Of a DNA stretch of 64,000 bases, positions 18,356 to 26,019 are shown piece by piece; position 1 is the stretch's first letter; each line of letters begins with the position of its first letter. Source of the DNA: Billgrantia gudaonensis (GTDB lineage Bacteria > Pseudomonadota > Gammaproteobacteria > Pseudomonadales > Halomonadaceae). The position numbers and the translations under genes were made by a program. A model generated the notes under the pieces. The model was given only the letters and a program-made list of their open reading frames with translations. It ran no database searches and was not told where the DNA came from. The DNA lies in assembly GCF_900100195.1 (NCBI RefSeq), contig NZ_FNES01000003.1:333269-397268 (forward strand). Reading direction: 5' to 3'.

Positions 18356-19454
18356 CTACAGGCCCTGCTTGAGGCTGGCTTCGATGAACTGATCCAGGTC
18401 GCCGTCCAATACCTTCTCGCAGTTGCTCGTCTGCACGCCGGTGCGCAGATCCTTGATGCGCTGGTCGTCGAGCACGTAGGAGCGGATCTGACTGCCCCAG
18501 CCGATGTCCGCCTTGGCCTCCTCGGCCTGCTGCTTGGCGGCGTTGCGCTTGTCCATCTCGTGCTCCCACAGCTTCGCCTTGAGCTGCTTCATGGCGAAGT
18601 CGCGGTTGGCATGCTGGCTGCGCTGGCTCTGGCACGCCACCACGATGCCGGTCGGCTCGTGGGTGATGCGCACGGCGGAGTCGGTGGTGTTGACGTGCTG
18701 GCCGCCCGCCCCGCTGGAGCGGTAGGTGTCGACGCGCAGGTCCGCCGGGTTGATCTCGACCTCGAAGCTGTCGTCCACCTCCGGCGACAGGAACACCGAG
18801 GCAAAGGAGGTGTGGCGACGCCCACCGGAATCGAAGGGACTCTTGCGCACCAGGCGATGCACGCCGGTCTCGGTACGCAGCCAGCCGAAGGCATAATCGC
18901 CCTGCACGTGCAGGGTCGCCGACTTGATGCCGGCCACCTCGCCGCCGGAAAGCTCGATGATTTCCGCCTTGAAGCCGTGGTGCTCGCACCAGCGCAGGTA
19001 CATGCGCAGCAGCATGTTGGCCCAGTCCTGGGCCTCGGTGCCACCGGAACCGGCCTGGATGTCCAGGTAGGCGTTGTTGGCGTCCATCTCGCCGGAAAAC
19101 ATGCGCCGAAACTCGAGCTTCTGAAGGTTCGTCTCGAAGCCTTCGAGCTCCTTTTCGACCTCGGCGACGGTGCCTTCGTCCGCTTCCATCTCGGCCAGCT
19201 CGAGCAGGTCGCGGCTGTCGCCGAGCCCCTGCTCCAGCTCGTCGATGGTGGCGACGATGTCCTCGAGCGTGGCGCGCTCCTTGCCGAGTTTCTGGGCGTA
19301 GTCCGGATCGTTCCAGACGTCAGGGTCCTCGAGCTCGCGGGTGACTTCCTCTAGCCGATCCTTCTTCTCGGCATAGTCAAAGATACCCCCTCAGGACGTC
19401 TGTCCGCTCAGACAGGTCCTTGATGCGGTTGTGGATGGCGTTGGTTTCCAGCAT
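18356..19454 (-). CDS. prfB: Peptide chain release factor 2, with programmed +1 frameshift
   Basis: 365 residues after frameshifting. Translation begins at ATG 19454 ([19 protein letters not shown]), and codon 26 is an in-frame TGA (19379-19377). The shift site is AGGGGGTATCTTTGAC: an internal Shine-Dalgarno AGGGGG, then CTT, then TGA C. Slipping on CTT moves into the frame [12 protein letters not shown], which continues to 18356. The main frame has the SPF-type anticodon tripeptide region ([13 protein letters not shown]) and the peptidyl hydrolase GGQ motif ([15 protein letters not shown]). RF2 reads UAA and UGA; UGA at the shift site gives autoregulation. Frame-unaware annotation would call this a truncated gene. 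Confidence 0.97.
19371..19394 (-). promoter_or_regulatory. prfB frameshift signal
   Basis: Minus-strand AGGGGG TAT CTT TGA C: internal ribosome-binding sequence three bases before the slippery CTT and the poorly read TGA-C stop. This is the classical autoregulatory element of prfB. Confidence 0.97.
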
Positions 19455-19540
19455 GGATCGCTCACCTGAATCGTCAGTGGCAAAACGGCCGCCGCGGCAC
19501 TGGTCGAACACCAGGCCCCGGCGGCACGGAAAAGACGGCC

Positions 19541-19546
19541 ATTGTA
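19541..19546 (-). promoter_or_regulatory. Possible prfB -10 element
   Basis: Minus-strand TACAAT about 87 bases before the prfB start. The matching -35 region (ATGCGA after a 17-base spacer) is weak, so only the -10 is offered. Confidence 0.35.
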
Positions 19547-19585
19547 GCGAATGTGCCGCGCCATCGCATCATGGCGGCATCGACC

Positions 19586-19625
19586 CGATGCAGGCGACCC
19601 GGCCGAAGCCGGGTCGCCTGCATCG
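19586..19625 (-). terminator. fadL terminator hairpin
   Basis: Perfect 18-bp stem, CGATGCAGGCGACCCGGC (19586-19603) and its complement (19608-19625), with a CGAA tetraloop, 19 bases past the fadL stop. There is no T run, as for several hairpins in this genome. Confidence 0.7.
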
Positions 19626-19643
19626 CGATGGACGAAATCGCCG

Positions 19644-20978
19644 TCAGAAGCGGTAGGTCAGCTGTGCGCCGAAACCATGAGCCTCGTTCTTGTAGTCAGC
19701 GGTGTAGGTAGAAGTGATCAAGCCACTGGCATCCTCTCTATCCTGATCTACCTTCGTGCTGCGCTCGGTCAGATAGGAATACGCGAAGTCCAGCGTCAGA
19801 TTCTCGGTGGGCGTCCAGCCGGCCCCCAGCGAGAAGATGCGGCGATCGTCCGAGGGAATTCGGGCACTGCGGAACTCGTCGCTGGTCGGCGTATTGTCGA
19901 TGGTGACGCCGGCCCGCAGCACCCATTGCGGATTGAGCTGGTATTCACCACCCGCGGCAAAGGCCCAGGCATTGGAGTAGTCCTGTTCCTCATAAGTAAT
20001 GGGAGGTCCATTCGGGTCATTTGGATCGACCACGCGAATTTCATCGAACTGGCTCCAGCGCGTCCAGGAAGCCCCGAACATCAACTTGAGGTTGTCGCTC
20101 ATCTGCTGGGTAATGGAAAAGTTGATGGTCTCAGGGGTGGTCAGATCAAGCTGAGCATCCTTCTCTTGCTGTTCACCAGTCAGTGGATTGACGTAGATAT
20201 TGCCACTCGCATCTCGTGCTCGATAGTCGCCTTCCAAGGTGTAGCTCACCTTGGAGCGATAGGTCAGGCCCAGCGTGGTTTCTGGTACTGGCTGGAAGAC
20301 CACCCCAAGATTGTATCCCCAGCCATCATCATCACCCTCTACTCGCGCATCTAGCTCTTGCGTTCCAGTGACTGACGGTGGCATCCCGGAAAATGTTGGT
20401 GTAGGTACCTGTCGATGCAGCTCCCCATCCACGCGGTTATAGGTAAGACCCGCCCCTACCGACCATTGGTCGTTGAAGCGATAAGAAACGGTCGGCTGGG
20501 CACTCATTACCGTGAGCTGGGTGTAGTTGCCCAGGTTGCGGCCGATGAAGCCGTCTTCGTAGTCCGTCTCCGAACCAAAAGGCGCATAGACACCGAAGCC
20601 GAAGGCCAGCTTGTCGGTCACCGGTTGGGCATAGAAGGCGAAGGGAATGAATTTCCCAGGCACCATATCGCCATCAGCAGACCCATCAGTGTGAACCGGA
20701 GCACCATTACGGGTAGCGGTGGCATTATCGATATCGCTACTGACGTTGAGATAGGTGCCACCCGCCGTCACCTGGGCGCGATCGAGGAACGACATCCCCG
20801 CCGGGTTGCCGAACACGATGGTGGCGTCGTTGACGTTGGAACTGCGTCCGGCGTGGCCGTAGCCCTGACCGCTGACGCTCTGCTCGTTGACCTGGTAGCC
20901 GCCGGCGTGTGCCTGGCCGGCGATGGCGGCAGCGGCAATGGCCACGGCCCAGGACAGCTTGTTGAACTTGTTGTACAT
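19644..20978 (-). CDS. fadL: FadL-family outer membrane long-chain fatty acid/hydrocarbon transporter
   Basis: 444 residues. Sec signal peptide (NKLSWAVAIAAAAIAGQAHA, cleavage before GGYQVNEQ). The mature N-terminus has the FadL/TodX plug signature (SVSGQGYGHAGRSS...DATIVFGNPAGMSFL), then amphipathic beta strands to a terminal F (AHGFGAQLTYRF). FadL proteins form a 14-stranded barrel that lets hydrophobic molecules diffuse laterally into the outer membrane. It is monocistronic with its own terminator. Exact substrate (fatty acids, alkanes or aromatics) is not decidable from sequence. Confidence 0.92.
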   Translation of the reverse strand: MYNKFNKLSWAVAIAAAAIAGQAHAGGYQVNEQSVSGQGYGHAGRSSNVNDATIVFGNPAGMSFLDRAQVTAGGTYLNVSSDIDNATATRNGAPVHTDGSADGDMVPGKFIPFAFYAQPVTDKLAFGFGVYAPFGSETDYEDGFIGRNLGNYTQLTVMSAQPTVSYRFNDQWSVGAGLTYNRVDGELHRQVPTPTFSGMPPSVTGTQELDARVEGDDDGWGYNLGVVFQPVPETTLGLTYRSKVSYTLEGDYRARDASGNIYVNPLTGEQQEKDAQLDLTTPETINFSITQQMSDNLKLMFGASWTRWSQFDEIRVVDPNDPNGPPITYEEQDYSNAWAFAAGGEYQLNPQWVLRAGVTIDNTPTSDEFRSARIPSDDRRIFSLGAGWTPTENLTLDFAYSYLTERSTKVDQDREDASGLITSTYTADYKNEAHGFGAQLTYRF

Positions 20979-21085
20979 GGTCTCGATTCCTCTTGCTCGG
21001 ACGCTGACGTTGTTGTCGGGCCCTCGACGGGGCGCTCTGCGTTCAGTTGTCGCTTATCGATCTTCACGGATCAAGGGCAAACGTT

Positions 21086-21104
21086 CGTTTTAATGCGTAA
21101 AACG
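21086..21104. promoter_or_regulatory. Palindromic operator candidate upstream of fadL
   Basis: CGTTTTAATGCGTAAAACG: perfect 7-bp inverted repeat with a five-base spacer, 108 bases before the fadL ATG in the fadL/merR gap. The symmetry and AT content in a GC-rich genome suggest a regulator site; which regulator is unknown. It does not match the ACC-AAGGT type site of the MerR gene. Confidence 0.5.
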
Positions 21105-21184
21105 CTCATACTTTAGTGGCAGATCCGTCTAAGCCATTGAACATACGTTTGATCGCAATGCCTGGCCGAGGCGCCAAAAACGAC

Positions 21185-21216
21185 TTGACCCTTGTGTTAC
21201 CCAAAGGTTTTACACT
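21185..21216 (+). promoter_or_regulatory. MerR-type promoter/operator of the copper operon
   Basis: TTGACC (21185-21190), an unusually long 20-base spacer, then TACACT (21211-21216). Inside the spacer is the imperfect dyad ACCCTT-N9-AAAGGT. Over-long spacers with a centred dyad are the hallmark of promoters activated by MerR-family metal sensors through DNA distortion. It lies 31 bases before the merR-like gene, implying autoregulation of the whole operon. Confidence 0.8.
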
Positions 21217-21246
21217 GTCGATGTATCGACAACCACGAGAGTCGTC

Positions 21247-21693
21247 ATGAAAGTCAGCGAACTGGCCCGACACGCCGGAGTCACCGCCGAGACGGTGCGT
21301 CACTACACCCGCGAGGGTCTGTTGAGCCCCGACCGCGAACCCAGCAACGGCTACCACCGCTACGACGAGACCGACCTGGAACGGCTGCGCTTCATCCAGC
21401 GCGCCCGCACCCTGGGCTTCAGCGTGGCCGAGGTGCGCGACATCCTCGCCCATGCCGACCACGGCGACTCACCCTGCCCCATGGTGCGCGACCTGCTCGC
21501 CGCCCGGCTGCCGGAAATCCACCGCCGCATCGCCGAGCTGCAAGCGCTGGCCGCGCGCATGGAGCAAGCACTCGACGCCTGGGCCGACATGCCCGACGGC
21601 ACGCCCGACGGTCATAGCCTGTGCCGGCTGATCGAGAGTTTTCCCGAACCGCTGCTAGGCGACGAGGAGCAGCCCGCCAAGGAGGCCCGATGA
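21247..21693 (+). CDS. MerR-family metal-responsive transcriptional regulator
   Basis: 148 residues. N-terminal winged helix [26 protein letters not shown]...[25 protein letters not shown], a long dimerisation helix, and the effector region [31 protein letters not shown]. The Cys of the CPMVRDLL loop matches the metal-ligand position of the CueR/PbrR/CadR/ZntR group; a second cysteine (SLCRLIES) is near the C-terminus as in divalent-metal sensors. Given the coupled Cu(I)-type ATPase, copper sensing is most likely, but Pb/Cd/Zn cannot be excluded. Its stop overlaps the copA start (ATGA). Confidence 0.9.
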   Translation: MKVSELARHAGVTAETVRHYTREGLLSPDREPSNGYHRYDETDLERLRFIQRARTLGFSVAEVRDILAHADHGDSPCPMVRDLLAARLPEIHRRIAELQALAARMEQALDAWADMPDGTPDGHSLCRLIESFPEPLLGDEEQPAKEAR

Positions 21694-24485
21694 ACGCTAG
21701 ACGAACGCTGGTTCGCACCGTGCCCGGCATGAGCTGCCAGGGCTGTGTGGCCAACATGCGCCGCGCCATTCTGGCGCGTGATCCAGAGGCCGAAGTGACC
21801 GGTACGCCAGCCGAGAAGCGCCTGGAGGTCACGGCCGCTCTCGACGCCGAGACACTGGACGGTGTACTGGAAGATGCCGGCTATCCTCCCGAGACAGGAT
21901 CCGGCGACGCCGACGAGCGACGCCGGCGCACCCGTAACGTGCCGGGCATGAGCTGCCAGGGCTGCGTGAAACGCATGCGCGAGGCGATCCAGGCCCGCGA
22001 TCCGCATGCCGAGGTGACCGGCATGCCGGAAAAGCAGCGCCTGGAAGTGACCACCACACTCGATGACGATGCCCTGGACGAGATCCTGCACGAGGCGGGC
22101 TACCCGCCCGGCGAAGCGGCGGAGCCGCAAACCGACGGTACACCGGAAAGTGCGAGCGAGGAGGACCGTTCGTCCACGACCGCCAGCGATGCGCCCATGG
22201 AAGGGGCCACCACCCAGCGGCTGTCGATCAGCGGCATGACCTGCGCCAGTTGCGTGAAGAGCGTACAGCAGGCGCTGGAGCGCACGCCCGGAGTGGCCAC
22301 GGCCAGCGTCAACTTCGGCACCCACGCCGCCCAGGTGCACGGTACGGCCGAGACCGATGCCCTGGTGGCGGCGGTAGAGTCCGTGGGCTACGGCGCCGAA
22401 CCCATCGTCGACCTGCGCCAGGCCGAAGCGACCCGTGCCGAGAAGGACGAAAAAACCTACCGCCAGCGTCTGCGCGGCAGCGCCTGGTCGCTGGCACTCG
22501 CGGTGCCGCTGATGGCCAGCATGTTCGTCTACCATCCGCATCCGATGGGGGGCGGGCGCCTCTACTGGCTGGTGGTCGGCCTGCTGACGCTGGCCATCAT
22601 GGCCTTTCCCGGCCGCCACTTCTTCGTCAACGCCTGGAAGAACTTCAAGCACCATCAGGCCAACATGGACACCCTGGTGGCCATGGGCACCGGCACCGCC
22701 TGGCTCTACTCCATGGCAGTGGTGGCCTTCGCTCCCTGGCTGCCCGAAGTGGCCCAGGGGATCTACTTCGAGGCCTCGGCGATGGTCATCGGCCTGGTCC
22801 TGCTCGGCAACGCCATGGAGCTCAAGGCGCGCGGCCGCACCAGCGAGGCACTCAAGCGCCTGCTCGACCTGCAAAGCCGCACTGCACGAGTGATCCGCGA
22901 CGGCCAGGAGCAGGAGGTCGATATCGATGCGGTACGCGAGGGAGACCATATCCGCGTGCGGCCCGGGGAGCGCCTGCCGGTGGACGGCCAGGTCACCGAG
23001 GGCTCGAGCCACATCGACGAGTCCATGCTCACCGGCGAGCCGGTGCCCGTGGCCAAGGGCGAAGGCGACGAGGTGAGCGCCGGCACCGTCAACGGCAAGG
23101 GTGGCCTGGTCTACCGCGCGACCCGAGTGGGCAGCGACACGCGCCTGGGGCAGATCACCGAACAGGTGGCCCGCGCCCAGAACTCCCGTCCACCGATCGG
23201 CGAGCTGGCTGACAAGGTATCGAGCGTGTTCGTGCCCTCGGTGATGATCGTTGCCGTGATCACGGCGCTGGCCTGGTTCAACTTCGGCGCCGAGCCGCGG
23301 GTGATCCACATGCTGGTGACCGCCACCACGGTGCTGATCATCGCCTGCCCCTGCGCCCTGGGCCTGGCCACGCCGATCTCCACGATGATCGGTGTGGGCA
23401 AGGCGGCCGAACACGGCGTGCTGGTGAGAAGCGGCGAGGCACTGCAGACGGCGAGCAAGCTCACCACCCTGGTGGTGGACAAGACCGGCACTCTCACCGA
23501 GGGCAAGCCGCGTGTCACCGAGGCGCACTTTTTCTCTGGCGTAGGCCTCGACGGCGATGAGCGCACGGTGCTGGGATGGGTGGCCGCCCTGGAGCGAGGG
23601 TCCGAGCATCCGCTGGCCGCGGCGCTGCTGGCACATGCCGAAGCGGCCGACGCCGAGGTCGCCGACATCCACGACTTCGACAGCATCACCGGCGGCGGCG
23701 TGACGGCGCGCACTGCCGACGACGAACGACTGCTGCTGGGCAATGCCCGGCTCCTGGAGGACGCCGGCATCGACCTTGGCAGCGGTCGCCAGAAGGCGGA
23801 AACGCTGGAGGAGAAGGCGCGCACGGTAGTGTACTTCGCCATCGACGGTCGGTTGGCCGCCATCTTCGGCGTCAGTGACCCCCTGCGCAACGATACCGTG
23901 GCTGCCGTGAAGCGTCTGCAGGCCGATGGCCTCAAGGTGGTGATGCTCACCGGCGACAACGCCCACACTGCCGCCGCCATTGCTCGGGAAGTGGGCATCG
24001 ACGACTACCGCGCCGGCCTCAAGCCCGAGGACAAGCACGCCGAGATCGAGCGCCTGCAGAACGCTGGCGAGGTCGTCGGCATGGTGGGCGACGGCATCAA
24101 CGACGCCCCGGCGCTGGCCCGCGCCAACGTCGGCTTCGCCATCGGCCAGGGTACTGACGTAGCCATCGAAAGTGCTGGCATCACGCTGATGCGCGGCTCG
24201 CTTCACGGCATTGCCGATGCCATCGAGATCAGCCGCATGACGCTTGCCAACATCAAGCAGAATCTGGTCGGCGCCTTCGGGTACAACGCATTGTGCATCC
24301 CCATCGCTGCCGGCGTGCTCTACCCGCTCACCGGCATGCTGCTTTCGCCCATGATCGCCGGAGCCGCCATGTCGCTGTCGTCGATCACCGTGGTCAGCAA
24401 TGCCAATCGGCTGCGGCTCAAGCGCCCGCAGGGCACCGCCCATGCCCCGTCCACCGCTCGCGCAACCCAGGAGGCCAACGCATGA
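21690..24485 (+). CDS. copA: P1B-type copper-exporting ATPase with three N-terminal metal-binding domains
   Basis: 931 residues starting at ATG 21690, coupled to the MerR gene. Three heavy-metal-associated domains: C16xxC19 and C89xxC92, both in GMSCQGC, and C185xxC188 in canonical GMTCASC. The transmembrane metal site is CPC ([13 protein letters not shown]); TM7 has YNALCIPIA and TM8 MSLSS, the Cu(I) signature (P1B-1). P domain [14 protein letters not shown] loop [12 protein letters not shown]-binding GSEHPLAAA and hinge [10 protein letters not shown] are intact. It pumps Cu(I) (or Ag(I)) from the cytoplasm. The first two HMA domains are near-identical, pointing to an internal duplication. 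Confidence 0.95.
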   Translation: MNARRTLVRTVPGMSCQGCVANMRRAILARDPEAEVTGTPAEKRLEVTAALDAETLDGVLEDAGYPPETGSGDADERRRRTRNVPGMSCQGCVKRMREAIQARDPHAEVTGMPEKQRLEVTTTLDDDALDEILHEAGYPPGEAAEPQTDGTPESASEEDRSSTTASDAPMEGATTQRLSISGMTCASCVKSVQQALERTPGVATASVNFGTHAAQVHGTAETDALVAAVESVGYGAEPIVDLRQAEATRAEKDEKTYRQRLRGSAWSLALAVPLMASMFVYHPHPMGGGRLYWLVVGLLTLAIMAFPGRHFFVNAWKNFKHHQANMDTLVAMGTGTAWLYSMAVVAFAPWLPEVAQGIYFEASAMVIGLVLLGNAMELKARGRTSEALKRLLDLQSRTARVIRDGQEQEVDIDAVREGDHIRVRPGERLPVDGQVTEGSSHIDESMLTGEPVPVAKGEGDEVSAGTVNGKGGLVYRATRVGSDTRLGQITEQVARAQNSRPPIGELADKVSSVFVPSVMIVAVITALAWFNFGAEPRVIHMLVTATTVLIIACPCALGLATPISTMIGVGKAAEHGVLVRSGEALQTASKLTTLVVDKTGTLTEGKPRVTEAHFFSGVGLDGDERTVLGWVAALERGSEHPLAAALLAHAEAADAEVADIHDFDSITGGGVTARTADDERLLLGNARLLEDAGIDLGSGRQKAETLEEKARTVVYFAIDGRLAAIFGVSDPLRNDTVAAVKRLQADGLKVVMLTGDNAHTAAAIAREVGIDDYRAGLKPEDKHAEIERLQNAGEVVGMVGDGINDAPALARANVGFAIGQGTDVAIESAGITLMRGSLHGIADAIEISRMTLANIKQNLVGAFGYNALCIPIAAGVLYPLTGMLLSPMIAGAAMSLSSITVVSNANRLRLKRPQGTAHAPSTARATQEANA

Positions 24486-24556
24486 GCTGGATCGTCAATC
24501 TTGCCGGACTCGCCCTGATCGCCGCCATCGCCTGGTGGTTCTGGAAGCCGAGCTGA
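24482..24556 (+). CDS. 24-residue membrane peptide coupled to copA
   Basis: [24 protein letters not shown]: one hydrophobic helix with a Trp-rich end and a short polar tail. The ATG overlaps the copA stop (ATGA), the same coupling seen between the MerR gene and copA. It could be a micropeptide acting with the ATPase. It also looks like the N-terminal anchor of cupredoxin-like proteins often found after copA, so it could be a truncated remnant. No rest of a cupredoxin domain is visible in any frame downstream. Confidence 0.6.
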   Translation: MSWIVNLAGLALIAAIAWWFWKPS

Positions 24557-24604
24557 CGAGCCGACCTGCTAGGCTATAGAGGCAATCGTGTCAGGAGCTT
24601 TGCC

Positions 24605-25024
24605 ATGCCCAAGCTAAACGGCGTGCTGGAAACCGCGCTCTACGTGGAGGACATGGACCGGGCGCGGATCTTCTTCGAAGGGGTGATGGGGCTGGAACCG
24701 TTCAATGCCGACCACCGTTTCACCGCCTACGACGTCGGAGCCAGCACGGTCCTGCTGTTGTTTCGCCAGGGCGAGACGCTGGAAACCGTTCACTTGCCCG
24801 ACGGCATGGGCACCATCCCGCCCCACGACGGTAAAGGACGCGTGCACGTGGCCTTCGCCGTCGTCGCCAGCGAACTGCCCGCCTGGGAGCGCCAGCTCGA
24901 CGATCACGGCATCGCCATCGAGGGTCGCACCCACTGGCCGCGTGGTGGCGAGAGCGTCTACTTTCGCGACCCGGACGGACACCTATTGGAACTCGCCACG
25001 CCCGGCGTCTGGCCCAACTATTGA
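24605..25024 (+). CDS. VOC (glyoxalase/dioxygenase-fold) family protein
   Basis: 139 residues with two beta-alpha-beta-beta-beta modules: VLETALYVEDMDRARIFFEGVMGLEP and HVAFAVVASELPAWERQLDDHGI, ending YFRDPDGHLLELATPGVW. Likely metal ligands are H in VHVAF and E in LLELA. The family covers glyoxalase I, dioxygenases and antibiotic-resistance proteins; no specific substrate can be given. A ribosome site (CAGGAG) precedes the start. The 49-base gap after copA's peptide may or may not hold a promoter. Confidence 0.85.
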   Translation: MPKLNGVLETALYVEDMDRARIFFEGVMGLEPFNADHRFTAYDVGASTVLLLFRQGETLETVHLPDGMGTIPPHDGKGRVHVAFAVVASELPAWERQLDDHGIAIEGRTHWPRGGESVYFRDPDGHLLELATPGVWPNY

Positions 25025-25072
25025 CAGGAGACGTGCCCACGCCACTGAAACGTCAGCGAGCGCAGCCACTTT

Positions 25073-25690
25073 TCAACTCACTCCCATGTAACGGCCGGGC
25101 TTGTGATTCAGGGCAATGATCAGGTTGAGCGCCACCGCGCCCAGCACCGAGAGACCCACCCGCTCCGGCGGTAGAACCAACAGGGCGGCGAGCATGATGG
25201 CGGCGTCGATGCCAAGCTGAACGTAACCCGCCCGCCAGCCGTAGCGATCCTGGAGGAAAAGCACCAATATGTTCACCCCGCCAAGGCTTGCCCGGTGACG
25301 AAACAGGATCAGCATGCCCAGCCCGATCAGACAGCCGCCCATCAGCGCCGCGTAGAGCGGCTGTAGCTCATCGATGACGACCCACTGCCCGGTCAGTTCC
25401 GAAAACAGCGAAACGAGCCCGATGGCGGCGAAAGTGCGCAAGGTGAACGACCACCCCATGCGCCGGATCGCCAACCAGTAGAACGGCACGTTGATCAGAA
25501 AGAACCACACCCCGAAGCGCCAACCGGTGGCGTACTGCAGCAGGAAGGCGAGGCCGGCGGTGCTGCCAGTGAGCAGCAGCGCCTGAGTATAGAAAGTGAC
25601 GCCGAGTGCCACGAACAGCGTCCCCACCAGCATCGCCATCACGTCCTCGTAGGGACGATGGGGATCTTTCGGCAAGTCCTGTGGATCCAT
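25073..25690 (-). CDS. YitT family membrane protein
   Basis: 205 residues, five to six TM segments: MLVGTLFVALGVTFYTQALLLTGSTAGLAFLLQYATGW is the family N-terminus, and GCLIGLGMLILFRHRASLGGVNIL the conserved middle. It lacks the C-terminal cytoplasmic DUF2179 domain of Bacillus YitT, so it is the short proteobacterial form. Function unknown; some relatives are annotated as putative transporters. It ends 48 bases from the convergent VOC gene. Confidence 0.88.
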   Translation of the reverse strand: MDPQDLPKDPHRPYEDVMAMLVGTLFVALGVTFYTQALLLTGSTAGLAFLLQYATGWRFGVWFFLINVPFYWLAIRRMGWSFTLRTFAAIGLVSLFSELTGQWVVIDELQPLYAALMGGCLIGLGMLILFRHRASLGGVNILVLFLQDRYGWRAGYVQLGIDAAIMLAALLVLPPERVGLSVLGAVALNLIIALNHKPGRYMGVS

Positions 25691-25842
25691 GGTGATGTCC
25701 TTATATCGGCTGCGTGAGCACTGATTTACGTCATGAGCGAAGGGAGGTTGGCCGCCGCCGGAGCGAAGCGACCGGAGTTGACTGGCCGCTCAATGAGGCT
25801 TGCGCCATTCCGCCAACGGCCAGGCTATCGAGCGCGCTACGC

Positions 25843-26008
25843 TTGTCTGAAAACTGCCTGCGCTCGGTCATACGGCGTTGAAAAATCGGCTCGTGCGCGA
25901 GTCCGATCTAAGTACTCATTGACACCACGTAAAGTCGCGTGCGAGCCCCGTCCGTCTTTTCACCGATTTTTGCCTTGTCTGACCATCGCTCGACGACGTT
26001 TCGGACAA
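25843..26008. repeat. Miniature inverted-repeat element, about 166 bp
   Basis: Ends match as an imperfect inverted repeat (TTGTCTGAAAAC at 25843; GTTTCGGACAA at 25998-26008). A second perfect inverted pair lies inside (AAAAATCGG 25881-25889; CCGATTTTT 25963-25971), and each half holds a short hairpin (CTCGTGCGCGAG near 25890; a related TCGCGTGCGAG near 25935). The stretch is AT-richer than its surroundings. It fills most of the 329-base gap between the YitT gene and recJ; the rest (25691-25842) shows nothing else I can name. No transposase is present. Confidence 0.65.
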
Positions 26009-26019
26009 AGCTGAGGAAA

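Noticed and set aside
21612..24443. Open frame of 943 codons on the minus strand, antisense to copA
   Set aside because: It mirrors the copA codon structure in a GC-rich gene (third-position G/C removes stops on the opposite strand). The translation is His/Gly/Ala-rich with no domain, and copA is certain.
25733..26014. 93-codon plus-strand frame between the YitT gene and recJ
   Set aside because: Lies over the inverted-repeat element, has no ribosome site and an improbable Arg/Ser/Pro composition.
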